Shown here: piece by piece, positions 26,992 through 35,451 of the stretch
Layout of the letters: each line of letters begins with the position of its first letter
How positions within the stretch are numbered: position 1 is the stretch's first letter
Assembly: GCF_041240605.1 (NCBI RefSeq)
Contig: NZ_CP162487.1
Location: 1,247,001-1,311,000 of the forward strand
Source: Xanthomonas sp. DAR 80977
Lineage (GTDB): Bacteria > Pseudomonadota > Gammaproteobacteria > Xanthomonadales > Xanthomonadaceae
Reading direction: 5' to 3'
Length of the DNA stretch: 64,000 bases
Program-made: the position numbers and the translations under genes
Notes under the pieces: model-generated
What the model was told of the DNA's origin: nothing
What the model saw: the letters and a program-made list of their open reading frames with translations, nothing else
Database searches by the model: none

Positions 26992-28689
26992 TCAGAAGGT
27001 CAGGCCGAAACGGGCCCAGTAGCGCAGGTCCTTGCCGTCGGCCGGCTCGGTGCCGCCGGTGGGCTTGGCCGCGGCCAGGTCCAGTGCCAGCCCATGCCAG
27101 TGGGGAAGGCGGAAGTTCAGGCCGACGCCGGGGCCCTGGAACGTGGTGACGGCGTCGTACACGGCGCGGTTGGCGCCATTGGGATAGACCCGGCCATAGT
27201 CGTAGAACACGCTGGCGGTCAGCAGTTCGCTCCAGGGGCGGCCGCCGAACGGCGAGGCGGCGCCGGCGAAGCCCGGGGCGTCGACCTGGTATTCCAGGCT
27301 GGAGTCGAAGCCGCGATCGCCCAGCGCGCTGCCGAGCGCGAACGCGCGCACGCTGGTGGGGCCGCCGAGCGAGAACTGTTCCAGCGGGGTCAGGGTGTCG
27401 TCGCTGTATTGGCCGTTGAGGCGCAGCTGCAGGCGCTGGGTGGCGGTCAGGCCCTGCAGGCGGGTGTAGGCCAGGCGCGCGACCAGGAAGTGGCGGTCGT
27501 GCTGGGCATACAGGTAGTCGGTACGCGGCGAGTCGTCGTCCAGCGCGCTGCGCACGCTGAGCTGCAGCATGTCGATCGCATGCCGCTGGCGATCGTCGTG
27601 GCGGAACGAGGCGCCGAGTTCGACCACGTCGAACTTCTGCTTGGACAGCAGCACGCCCAGGCCCTGGATGCGCGAACTTTCCTGCACCAGGTGCAGCCAG
27701 CCCTGCATGCGCCAGGCATCGGTATTGCGGAATTTCCAGTCCAGGCCCAGCGATGTCTGCTCGGTCGGCCCCTGGATGTCCAGCGCGGCGAACGCGCCGG
27801 TGTTCAGATCGACCAGGCTGCGGGTATAGGCGGCGCTGACGCCCAGGCCCGGAACGTCGGCGATCGGCGCCTGGTAGGCGACGCTGCCCTGCCAGTTGTT
27901 GGCCGGATCGAGCGCATAGGCGTAGCTGGCGGAGAAATGGTCGCCCAGGCCGAGCGGGTTGTTCCAGTCCACGCCGAGCTGGGCGCGATAGCGGCCGATG
28001 CTCTCGGTGCCGTAGTTGCTGGCGCCGACGCTGACCTGCAGCGGGCGCTCTTCGCTGGCCTGGATCACCACGTCGGTCTCGCCGGGCTGCGCGCCGGGCT
28101 TGAGCACGGAGGTGACGGAGACGCCCGGCAGGTCGCGTGCGTACAGCAGCGCCGACTGCAGGTCCTGTTGGCGCAGGATCTGGCCCTGCAGGGCCAGCGC
28201 CGGGCTGGCGATGAGGCGGTCGTCGTAGCGGCGCGCGCCCTCGACGGTGATCTTGCCGACCCGGCCTTCGGCGACGCGGATCTCGACCACCTGGTCGGGA
28301 CCGAGGGTCTGGACCGGCAGGTAGGCGCGGGCGACCAGGAAGCCGGCCTGGCGATAGGCCTGGGTCAGCGCATCGGCGATCTGCTGCAACTGGGCGAAGC
28401 TGAGCTGGGCCGGGACCGAGCCGCCGCCGAGTTCGCGCAGGCGTGCGTCGGCCAGCGCCTGCAGGCGCTGCGCGCCGATCTGCTGCCGGGGATGCTCGCC
28501 GACGCCGGTCACGCGGATCGCCTGCACCGCGATCGGCGCCGCCGCGGCGGTGGAGGTGCCGGCCGCGGGTGCGGCGTCTTGCGCAAGCGCCGGCGCGCAG
28601 GTCAGGGTCAAGGCCAGGCTGGCGGCCCAGGGCAGCGCGAACAGGGCATTCGCCAGCGTGCTGGGACGCGGACGGCAGGAAATCGTCAT
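26992..28689 (-). CDS. Two-partner-secretion outer-membrane transporter (FhaC/ShlB type)
   Basis: A 565-residue TpsB pore that recognises the TPS domain and moves the adhesin across the outer membrane. It has a signal peptide (to about ALAQ), a first POTRA-type domain (about 50-130, IAVQAIRVTGVGEHPRQQIG), a second one (VGKITVEGARRYDDRLIAS), and a 16-strand barrel ending in phenylalanine (ARFGLTF). The conserved L6 loop motif VRGY/F appears as TSVRAFALGS. It precedes tpsA by 13 bases on the same strand. The start at 28689 fits the signal peptide. Confidence 0.93.
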   Translation of the reverse strand: MTISCRPRPSTLANALFALPWAASLALTLTCAPALAQDAAPAAGTSTAAAAPIAVQAIRVTGVGEHPRQQIGAQRLQALADARLRELGGGSVPAQLSFAQLQQIADALTQAYRQAGFLVARAYLPVQTLGPDQVVEIRVAEGRVGKITVEGARRYDDRLIASPALALQGQILRQQDLQSALLYARDLPGVSVTSVLKPGAQPGETDVVIQASEERPLQVSVGASNYGTESIGRYRAQLGVDWNNPLGLGDHFSASYAYALDPANNWQGSVAYQAPIADVPGLGVSAAYTRSLVDLNTGAFAALDIQGPTEQTSLGLDWKFRNTDAWRMQGWLHLVQESSRIQGLGVLLSKQKFDVVELGASFRHDDRQRHAIDMLQLSVRSALDDDSPRTDYLYAQHDRHFLVARLAYTRLQGLTATQRLQLRLNGQYSDDTLTPLEQFSLGGPTSVRAFALGSALGDRGFDSSLEYQVDAPGFAGAASPFGGRPWSELLTASVFYDYGRVYPNGANRAVYDAVTTFQGPGVGLNFRLPHWHGLALDLAAAKPTGGTEPADGKDLRYWARFGLTF

Positions 28690-28747
28690 GATGTTAAGGC
28701 GGCGTTATTGTGAAGGCCTGCGCAATTTAGCCTTCCCGCCATCGATC

Positions 28748-28766
28748 AATCTGAGCAAATCTGAGC
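28748..28766. repeat. Direct repeat in the tps promoter region
   Basis: AATCTGAGC occurs twice with a 10-base period (28748-28756 and 28758-28766), 59 bases upstream of the tpsB start. A one-turn spacing is typical of a regulator half-site pair; function is inferred only. Confidence 0.35.
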
Positions 28767-28953
28767 GCTGCGGCGAATACGCGCGGCGGTCCCCGACGCG
28801 GTGTCGGGAAAACACCGACAGCGCGCTCGTGGCCCCGTGAGCGGTTGTCGGCAAGCAGCTGCAAGTCCCGCGCGAACGCAGGATCGAACTAGCGCTGGAT
28901 CGAAGGCGCTCGCCGCCGAGCGCGTGGCCCGGTCGCGGCGTCCGCGGGACCGC

Positions 28954-29499
28954 TCAGGCCGCGGCGCTGGTGTACTGGACGTCGCGCAGCGCCTGTTGGT
29001 AGGCCTTGGCGGTGGCGTCGTTGTAGGCGACCAGGATGATCCGCTTGGGCACGGCGTGCGCCTTCTGCCAGGCGTCGGTCTCGGCCACGGCGATGCGCGC
29101 GGCCTGGTGCAGCGGGTAGCCGTAGACGCCGCAGCTGATCGCCGGGAACGCCACCGAGTGCAGGCCCATCTGTTCGGCCAGGCGCAGCGAGCGCCAGTAG
29201 CAGTTGGCGAGCAGCGCCGGCTCGTCGTGGGCGCCGTCGCGCCACACCGGACCCACCGTATGCAGCACGTGGCGCGCCTTGAGCCGGTAACCGGCGGTGG
29301 CGCGGACCTCGCCGACCGGGCAGCGCACGCCGGGTTTCAACTCCGGCAGGGCGAGGCATTCCTCCAGCAACTGCGGGCCGGCGGCGCGGTGGATCGCGCC
29401 GTCCACGCCGCCGCCGCCGAGCAGGGATTCGTTGGCGGCGTTGACGATGGCGTCCACGTCCAGTTCGGTGATGTCGCCTTGCCAGATTTCGATCTTCAT
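28954..29499 (-). CDS. Macro-domain ADP-ribose hydrolase (YmdB/MacroD-like)
   Basis: A 181-residue macro-domain protein expected to bind ADP-ribose and to hydrolyse O-acetyl-ADP-ribose or remove ADP-ribose from proteins. The signature [20 protein letters not shown] carries the catalytic-loop Asn and Asp of the MacroD class, and the second binding loop is [17 protein letters not shown]. Its length is that of a stand-alone macro domain. The start at 29499 ([20 protein letters not shown]) matches the family; the upstream extension in frame is not conserved-looking. It is divergent from the small L7/L12-like gene. No partner ADP-ribosyltransferase is seen nearby. Confidence 0.94.
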   Translation of the reverse strand: MKIEIWQGDITELDVDAIVNAANESLLGGGGVDGAIHRAAGPQLLEECLALPELKPGVRCPVGEVRATAGYRLKARHVLHTVGPVWRDGAHDEPALLANCYWRSLRLAEQMGLHSVAFPAISCGVYGYPLHQAARIAVAETDAWQKAHAVPKRIILVAYNDATAKAYQQALRDVQYTSAAA

Positions 29500-29625
29500 G
29501 ACGCGATCTTTATGGGATTCCAATGATGGAAACGTGATGAAGACGGAGTTCACGCCGGTCCGGTGCAACGGCGGCTTAACTGGCGAACGGCAAGACTGCC
29601 GTGTCCCCATCTCAGCGCCTGCGAC

Positions 29626-30111
29626 ATGAACCGGATCCAGCCGTCACCCGACATCGCCGAGGCCCTGGCGCGTGGCGAGATCATCAAGGCCATCAAGCTG
29701 TTGCGCGCGCAAAGCGGCATGGACCTGGGCAGCGCCAAGCGGCAGGTAGACGCGTGGCTGCAGGCCGGCGCGGCGCAGACGGTCGCGGAGATGCTGAACC
29801 GGCATGCCGGCACCGCCTCGCCTGCGGCCGCGGCACCGGCAGGGGCGCAGGCCGATGCGCTGCCGCCGGCGGCGCTGCTGGCGCTGAGCCAGGGGCAGCT
29901 GTTGCAGGCGATCAAACTGACCCGCCAGCAGCATCCGGGCATGCGCCTGCGCGAGGCCAAGGAACTGGTCGAGCGCTACCGCGACCGCAACGCGCCGCGG
30001 GCCGGGACGCGGCCGACGGTGGCCGGCGGCGATCGCCCCGGCGCATGGCTGTGGGGCATGTTGCTCCTGCTGCTGGCCGCCGCCGCGGCGTTCTGGTGGC
30101 TGCGTGGCTAA
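29626..30111 (+). CDS. Small tail-anchored protein with two L7/L12-C-terminal-like domains
   Basis: A 161-residue protein. Two similar segments, [20 protein letters not shown] plus [12 protein letters not shown] and [20 protein letters not shown] plus [13 protein letters not shown], match the ribosomal L7/L12 C-terminal pattern (K..AIK..R..TG..L.EAK..VE). A low-complexity Ala/Pro linker separates them. After a basic stretch the C-terminus is a single membrane helix ([20 protein letters not shown]). This suggests a cytosolic protein anchored by its tail. The function is unknown; ribosome- or factor-recruiting activity at the membrane is only a guess. Similar domains occur in proteins annotated as L7/L12-like in other proteobacteria. 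Confidence 0.75.
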   Translation: MNRIQPSPDIAEALARGEIIKAIKLLRAQSGMDLGSAKRQVDAWLQAGAAQTVAEMLNRHAGTASPAAAAPAGAQADALPPAALLALSQGQLLQAIKLTRQQHPGMRLREAKELVERYRDRNAPRAGTRPTVAGGDRPGAWLWGMLLLLLAAAAAFWWLRG

Positions 30112-30112
30112 T

Positions 30113-30182
30113 GTGGGAGCGACGTCAGTCGCGACGGGCGTCGCCGGCGAAGCCAGTCGTGCCTGAAGTCGTTCCCGCAAGC
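30113..30182 (+). repeat. REP-type repeat, one diverged unit
   Basis: Begins GTGGGAGCGACGTCAGTCGCGAC and ends with the opposed element CTGAAGTCGTTCCCGCAAGC, the same head-to-head pattern as the arrays near 47709 and 59550. It follows directly on the stop of the L7/L12-like gene. Confidence 0.8.
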
Positions 30183-30244
30183 TCGCCGCGTCAGCGACGA
30201 CGACTCGGCGAAATGCGGGTGCAGTACCGAGCCATCGCGATGCT

Positions 30245-30560
30245 TCCCGTTTCGCGCAGCGCCGCCCGCGGCCAGCGCCTCACCTGCGTGCAACAGCGGT
30301 CGCAGGCGCTGCCGACGCGCGCGCAAGCGCGCCTCCTCGTACGGGATCGCCACGCGTTGCAGCGCCGATAGCGGCAGCAGCGGGAGCGCCCATTGCCAGC
30401 CGATCTGCACGCATAGGCTGGCGTAGCTCAGCGCCAGGCTCAGGTACCTCGGGTGGCGGCTGCAGCGGCACGGGCCACGCCGCACCAGTCTGGACGGATC
30501 GCGCTCGGGCAGGAGGGTGGTGATGGGCTGCGCGAACGGTAGGAAGCAGGATCGAGCGGC
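30245..30560 (-). pseudogene. Remnant of an isoprenylcysteine methyltransferase-type (ICMT/PEMT) membrane enzyme
   Basis: On the minus strand an open frame reads FLPFAQPITTLLPERDPSRL, then VRRGPCRCSRHPRYLSLALS, then LCVQIGWQWALPLLPLSALQ and RVAIPYEEARLRAR. The GP.R.SRHP.YL and PYEEA..R motifs are the SAM-binding core of this methyltransferase family. After EEARLRAR the frame is lost; shifting by one base restores VGSACDRCCTQVRRW, the usual ending. The N-terminal membrane helices that should precede FLPFAQ are absent. The gene is therefore truncated at its 5' side and frameshifted at its 3' side. The long host reading frame here (30108-31892) is otherwise a shadow of the nucleoside hydrolase. 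Confidence 0.7.
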
Positions 30561-30626
30561 GCCCGGGCTGTGCAGCGCCGGCGCAATGGTGTTCACTTGC
30601 TGCAGTGCACACGCGGCATCGGCCCG

Positions 30627-31763
30627 ATGCCTTCCTCTTCTTCCCACGCTCATCCCATGCCCTCGACCCCCTCCGCTTCCGATCCTTCTGCCGTTCCGCG
30701 CCGCCGCGTCATCCTCGAAGACGACATCGACGGCTTCACGCCCGCGCAGTTGCTGCTGTTGCAATCGCCCGAGGTCGAGGTGCTCGGCATCTCGGTGGTC
30801 AGCGGCAACATCTGGCGCGACGAGGCGCTGGCGCATACGCGCCGCCTGCTGGAAATCGCCGGCCGCGGCGAGGTGCCGGTGCTGCCCGGGCCGGTGCATC
30901 CGCTGCTCAACAGCGAGCTGGCCACCGAGCGCTGGGAAGCGCTGTACGGCAAGCTGTTGTGGAAGGGCGCGTGGACCAGGCAGTGGATCGAGCACGACAC
31001 CGTGCAGAGTTCGCCGCGCTACCACGCGCACGACGTGGTGCCCGACCTGGCGCTGGGCAATCCGTCGGTGGTGCAGGCCGCCAGCGAGCCGGCGGCGTTG
31101 TTCATGATCCGCAAGGTGCGCGAGTTTCCCGGCGAAGTCAGCATCGTCGCCACCGGCCCGCTGACCAACCTGGCGCTGGCGCAGCGGCTGGATCCGCAGT
31201 TCGCCTCGCTGGCCAAGGAACTGGTCTACATGGGCGGCAGCCTCAACCCGCGGCAGCGGCGCGACAGCGTGTCGGCGCGGCAGTTCGCGCGCGAGTTCGT
31301 CAATTCGCCGCGGCGCGAGTTCAACATCCGCTGGGATCCGGAAGCGGCGAGCATCGTGATGCGCTCGCCGTGGCGCAGGATGGTGATGGTGCCGGTGGAC
31401 CCGTCCACCACCACCGAACTGACCCCGCAGTTGCTGGCGCGCATGAGCGCCGCCGACACGCCGATCGGCCATGCGCTGCGCCGGCGCGAACCGGGGTTCC
31501 CGCTGTGGGACGAACTGGCCACGGCGCTGTGGCTGCAGCCGCAGCTGGCCACGGTCAGCGAGACGCTGTACATCGACACCAATACCGAGTTCGGCCCCGG
31601 CTACGGCGACATCCTGTCGTGGGCGCCGGGCTACCAGCCCGGCCTCGGCGAACAGGCGCAGCAGGTGGTACGCGAAGTCGATGTGGACGCGATCGAACGC
31701 CTGCTGGTGGAACGGCTGACCGCGCCGCAGCCGCCGGCGCTGGGCGTGCCGCTGCCTGGCTAG
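30627..31763 (+). CDS. Nucleoside hydrolase family protein
   Basis: A 378-residue protein of the inosine/uridine-preferring nucleoside hydrolase fold, expected to release the base from a ribonucleoside. The fold's start VILEDDIDGFTPAQLLLLQS plus PEVEVLGISVVSGN is clear, as are EVSIVATGPLTNLALAQRL, KELVYMGGSLNP, and FPLWDELATALWL with the late metal Asp. The N-terminal metal motif is unusual: the standard D.D.G.DD reads EDDIDGFTP. It fits at the head of a purine-degradation locus, supplying bases for xanthine dehydrogenase. The start is uncertain: ATG 30627 or 30657, neither with a good ribosome site. Confidence 0.82.
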   Translation: MPSSSSHAHPMPSTPSASDPSAVPRRRVILEDDIDGFTPAQLLLLQSPEVEVLGISVVSGNIWRDEALAHTRRLLEIAGRGEVPVLPGPVHPLLNSELATERWEALYGKLLWKGAWTRQWIEHDTVQSSPRYHAHDVVPDLALGNPSVVQAASEPAALFMIRKVREFPGEVSIVATGPLTNLALAQRLDPQFASLAKELVYMGGSLNPRQRRDSVSARQFAREFVNSPRREFNIRWDPEAASIVMRSPWRRMVMVPVDPSTTTELTPQLLARMSAADTPIGHALRRREPGFPLWDELATALWLQPQLATVSETLYIDTNTEFGPGYGDILSWAPGYQPGLGEQAQQVVREVDVDAIERLLVERLTAPQPPALGVPLPG

Positions 31764-31851
31764 CGCCGGTTCGGTTGCGCGAACCGCTCGCCGCAGGCGA
31801 CTCTGGCGATCGACAGCGTGCATCGGTCCCCCCTCATCGAGACAACCCGTC

Positions 31852-33309
31852 ATGCAGATCCCAGAGACCTGGCAAGCCGGCATCCAGCGCAATACCGAGC
31901 TGCTGCGCGGCTATGCGCAACTGCTGCAGGAATTCGTTGCGCCGCCGCCACCGCCAGACGCGCAGGAGGGCGGCGCCATCGCTACGCTGGTCGCTGCCAC
32001 GCGCGCGGATGGCACGGCCGCACAACGGCATGCGCGGCAGGCGCTGGCGCAGATCGATCGCGAGAATCCGCTTTTGTGTGCGGTGACGCGACCACTGCCT
32101 GCACGTGCGGAGGCCGATGCCGCCCGCGTGCAGGCGGCGCTGTCCGGCGGCGGCGAGGGCGGTGCGCTGGCCGGGGTGCCGTTCGTGGTCAAGGACCTGT
32201 TCGATGTCGCCGGCCTGGCGACCACCGCCGGCGCCGCGCTGCGCGCCGACGCGGCGCCGGCCACGCGCGATGCGGCGGTGGTGCGGCGCCTGGCCGAGGC
32301 CGGCGCGGTGCTGGTCGGCACCGCCAACATGGACGAATTCGCCTACGGCTTCGCCACGGTCAACGCGCACTACGGCACCACCGCCAATCCGCACGATCCG
32401 CAGCGCCTGGCCGGCGGTTCCTCCGGCGGTTCGGCGGCGGCGGTGGCGGCGCGCTGGGTACCGTTCGCGCTGGGCTCGGACACCAACGGCTCGATCCGCG
32501 TGCCGGCGGCGCTGTGCGGCGTCTACGGCCTGCGCCCGAGCCATGGCAGCCTGGAGATGGACGGCGTGTTCCCGTTCGTCGAGGCCTTCGACGTGGTCGG
32601 CCCCTTCGCGACCTCGGTCGCCGACCTGCGCACGGTGTACGAGGCCATGCGCGGGCAGCGGCTGGCGCCGGTGGACAGCGCCGCGTTGCGCGTGGCGCGC
32701 CTGGGCGGCTGGTTCCAGCGCAACCTCGATCCGCAGCTGGAGGCCGGCCTGGCCGCGCTGCATGCCGCGCTCGGCGGCGACGCATGGCGCGACCTGCCGC
32801 AGGCCGAACGCGCGCGCGCGGCGGCGTTCGTGATGACCGCGGCCGAGGGCGGCTACCGCCATCGCCAGTCCTTGGCCACGCACGGCGAGCATTTCGATCC
32901 GGCTACCCGCGAGCGCCTGCTCGCCGGGCTGCAGCTGCCCGCGGCGGCCATCGCCGACGCGCAGCGTTTCGGCGCGTGGTTCGCCGAGGCGATGCAGCGC
33001 CTGTGGGACGAGGTCGACGTGCTGCTGGCGCCGGCCACGCCGTGCGCGGCGCCGCGCATCGACCAGGAGACGATCCAGCTCGACGGCGTGGCGGTGTCGG
33101 CGCGCGCCAACCTCGGCGTGTTCACCCAGCCGCTGGGCCTGGCACGCTGCCCGGTGCTGGCCGCGCCGCTGTACCGCCCGGGACAACTGCCGATGGGCGT
33201 GCAGCTGATCGCCGCACCGGGACGCGAGGACCGCCTGTTCGCGCTCGCCGCGCAACTGGAACGCGATGGCCTGATCGGTTCGACCCCGCCGTCGCTGGAG
33301 CCGCGCTGA
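31852..33309 (+). CDS. AtzE/HpxY-type amidase with AtzG-like N-terminal segment
   Basis: A 485-residue amidase-signature hydrolase. The Ser-cisSer-Lys triad is Lys114 (GVPFVVKDLFD), Ser190 (LAGGSSGGSAA) and Ser214 (DTNGSIRVPAA). It closely follows AtzE-type 1-carboxybiuret amidohydrolases (VVKDLFDVAGLATTAGA; TANMDEFAYGFATVN). Ahead of the amidase domain, residues 3-28 (IPETWQAGIQRNTELLRGYA...) resemble the small partner AtzG/HpxX (DUF4089), which is normally a separate gene. The stop overlaps the HpxW-type gene by one base (TGATG). In hpxWXYZ clusters this protein acts near the end of purine degradation; oxalurate is a plausible substrate here by analogy with carboxybiuret. Confidence 0.85.
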   Translation: MQIPETWQAGIQRNTELLRGYAQLLQEFVAPPPPPDAQEGGAIATLVAATRADGTAAQRHARQALAQIDRENPLLCAVTRPLPARAEADAARVQAALSGGGEGGALAGVPFVVKDLFDVAGLATTAGAALRADAAPATRDAAVVRRLAEAGAVLVGTANMDEFAYGFATVNAHYGTTANPHDPQRLAGGSSGGSAAAVAARWVPFALGSDTNGSIRVPAALCGVYGLRPSHGSLEMDGVFPFVEAFDVVGPFATSVADLRTVYEAMRGQRLAPVDSAALRVARLGGWFQRNLDPQLEAGLAALHAALGGDAWRDLPQAERARAAAFVMTAAEGGYRHRQSLATHGEHFDPATRERLLAGLQLPAAAIADAQRFGAWFAEAMQRLWDEVDVLLAPATPCAAPRIDQETIQLDGVAVSARANLGVFTQPLGLARCPVLAAPLYRPGQLPMGVQLIAAPGREDRLFALAAQLERDGLIGSTPPSLEPR

Positions 33310-34889
33310 TGCTGCATACCTTGCGTTCGCGGCGCGGCATGGTGGTTGCCCCGCATCACCTCGCCGCGCAGGCCGGGCGCGATGTGCTGCGCGACGGCGG
33401 CAACGCGGTGGAGGCCGCGGTGGCGACCGCGGCCTGCCTGGCGGTGGTCTATCCGCACATGACCGGCATCGGCGGCGACGGCTTCTGGCTGATCGCCGAA
33501 GCCGACGGCCGCGTGCATGCGATCGATGCCTGCGGCCGCGCCGCGCAGGCGGCCACGCTGCAGCACTACGCCGGGCAGGCGGCGATTCCCTGGCGCGGTC
33601 CGGGCGCGGCCAACACCGTCGCCGGTACCGTGTCCGGCTGGGCGCTGGCATTGCAGCAGAGCGACGCGCAGCTGCCGCTGTCGCGCCTGCTCGACGACGC
33701 CATCCAGCATGCCGCGGCCGGCGTGCCGGTCACCCTCGGCGGCGCCGCCATCGCCGCGGCCAAGAGCGCCGAACTGCGCGAGCAGCCCGGTGCCTACGCG
33801 GCGATCTTCGAAGCCGCCGGGCGGCCGTTGCGCGAGGGCGAGCTGCTGCGCCAGCCGCAACTCGCCGCCACCCTGCAGCGCCTGGCCGCGGCCGGCCTGG
33901 ACGATTTCTATCGCGGCGCGCTGGCGTCGGACATCGCGGCCGACCTGCAGGCCCTGGGCAGTCCGCTGCGCGCCAGCGACCTGGCCGCGCACCGCGCCGA
34001 GGCCAGCGTGCCGTTGTCGGTGGCGATCGCCGGCGCGCGCCTGTACAACCACGCGCCGCCGACCCAGGGCCTGGCCTCGCTGCTGATCCTGGCGCTGTTC
34101 GACCGCCTGGCCGCCGACCAGGCCGATGGCTACGCGCACCTGCACGGCCTGGTCGAAGCGACCAAGCAGGCGTTCCTGGTGCGCGACGCGCACGTCGGCG
34201 ACCCGGCCTGGATGACGCTGGATGCGCAGGCCTTGCTCGACGATGCCGCCGCGCTCGACGCGATGGCCGCACGCATCGATCCGGCGCGCGCGCTGCCGTG
34301 GCCGCAGCCCTCGCAGGCCGGCGACACCGTCTGGTTCGGCGCGATCGACGGCGCCGGCCGCGCGGTCAGCTGCATCCAGTCCACCTATTTCGAATTCGGT
34401 TCCGGGCTGGTGCTGCCACGCAGCGGCATCGTCTGGCAGAACCGCGGCTGCAGCTTCCGTCTCGCCGCCGACGGCTGGAACGCGCTGGCCCCCGGGCGCA
34501 AGCCGTTCCACACGCTCAATCCGGCGCTGGCGCGCTTCGACGACGGCCGGCTCATGGCCTACGGGACCATGGGCGGCGAAGGCCAGCCGCAGACCCAGGC
34601 GGCGCTGTTCAGCCGCTACGCGCGCTTCGGCATGCCCTTGCAGCAGGCGGCCAGCGCGCCGCGCTGGCTGCTCGGCCGCACCTGGGGCGAGGACAGCACC
34701 ACGTTGAAGCTGGAGGACCGGTTCGCTCCGGAGGTCGTCCAGGCGTTGCGCGATGCAGGCCATGCGGTCGAGTTGCTGCCCGCCTACAGTTCGGTGATGG
34801 GCCACGCCGGCGCGCTGGTCCGCGAGGCCGACGGCACCTTGAGCGGCGCCAGCGACCCGCGCAGCGATGGCGCGGTGGCGGGCTGGTAG
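33309..34889 (+). CDS. hpxW: Gamma-glutamyltransferase-family oxamate amidohydrolase (HpxW-like)
   Basis: A 526-residue Ntn hydrolase. It has the GGT-family start (RGMVVAPHHLAAQAGRDVLR, DGGNAVEAAVATA, HMTGIGGDGFW). The predicted autocatalytic nucleophile is Thr340 in QAGDTVWFGAIDGAG, where classic GGTs have TTHFS; the DTVW form is that of HpxW, an enzyme that hydrolyses oxamate to oxalate and ammonia. TMGGEGQPQTQAALFSRYA, the C-terminal GGT signature, is present. There is no signal peptide, so it acts in the cytosol. It starts in the stop of the amidase gene, which argues for a shared pathway. The substrate assignment rests on family and context. Confidence 0.83.
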   Translation: MLHTLRSRRGMVVAPHHLAAQAGRDVLRDGGNAVEAAVATAACLAVVYPHMTGIGGDGFWLIAEADGRVHAIDACGRAAQAATLQHYAGQAAIPWRGPGAANTVAGTVSGWALALQQSDAQLPLSRLLDDAIQHAAAGVPVTLGGAAIAAAKSAELREQPGAYAAIFEAAGRPLREGELLRQPQLAATLQRLAAAGLDDFYRGALASDIAADLQALGSPLRASDLAAHRAEASVPLSVAIAGARLYNHAPPTQGLASLLILALFDRLAADQADGYAHLHGLVEATKQAFLVRDAHVGDPAWMTLDAQALLDDAAALDAMAARIDPARALPWPQPSQAGDTVWFGAIDGAGRAVSCIQSTYFEFGSGLVLPRSGIVWQNRGCSFRLAADGWNALAPGRKPFHTLNPALARFDDGRLMAYGTMGGEGQPQTQAALFSRYARFGMPLQQAASAPRWLLGRTWGEDSTTLKLEDRFAPEVVQALRDAGHAVELLPAYSSVMGHAGALVREADGTLSGASDPRSDGAVAGW

Positions 34890-34913
34890 CGCGCTGCCTG
34901 TGGCTTGGATGCG

Positions 34914-35300
34914 ATGGCCATGAACCACGACAGCGAATCCCTCGCGCGCGCCAGGGCGCTGGTGGAAGCGGCGATGACCGATCCGCAGCGCTGGTCCGCG
35001 CACCTGGCGCAGGCCGAGTCGCTGCTCATCGCCGCGGCGGCGTCGGCGCCGGACGATGTCGCGCTGCTCACCTGCCTCGGCGCGGTGCGTTGCGATCTGG
35101 GGAACTACGGCGATGCGGTCGAGGTGTTGCAGCGCGCCGTGCGGCTGCGCTCGGACGACCGCAATACCCACTTCAATCTCGGCGTCGCACTGCTCAACAG
35201 CGGCAAGCGCCGCCAGGCCATGGACCGCTTCCGGCAGGCGGCAACGCTGCAGCGATCGGCGGCGACCTGGGAAGCCTATTTCGATCCGCATGCGCAATGA
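34914..35300 (+). CDS. Small TPR-repeat protein
   Basis: A 128-residue protein with two or three tetratricopeptide repeats: VALLTCLGAVRCDLGNYGDA plus VEVLQRAVRLRSDD, and NTHFNLGVALLNSGKRRQAM. No signal peptide or membrane helix. Starts in the same frame exist at TTG 34905, ATG 34914 and ATG 34920. It follows the hpxW-like gene by 24 bases on the same strand and precedes a LysR gene by about 150. Its role in the locus is unknown; a scaffold for a multi-enzyme assembly is possible but not shown. Confidence 0.72.
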   Translation: MAMNHDSESLARARALVEAAMTDPQRWSAHLAQAESLLIAAAASAPDDVALLTCLGAVRCDLGNYGDAVEVLQRAVRLRSDDRNTHFNLGVALLNSGKRRQAMDRFRQAATLQRSAATWEAYFDPHAQ

Positions 35301-35451
35301 AGCGCGACGTGCGCCATGCCGTCCGCCATGCCGGCGAAGAACAAGGCGGGCGCATGCCGCGCCGGCGGCGGCGCTTCCGTACTATGGCAGTCGCGCGACG
35401 ACGCAGCCGCTTCCGCGCCGAGCGTCAGGCACCACAGGAACCGAAGCCGCC

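Noticed and set aside
23292..27149. 1285-codon open frame on the plus strand opposite the adhesin
   Set aside because: Ala/Asp/Val-rich low-complexity product caused by repeats of the adhesin on the other strand; no start signal or domain.
30108..31892. 594-codon minus-strand frame taken as one gene
   Set aside because: Only its last part (30245-30560) has a family match; the rest is antisense to the nucleoside hydrolase.
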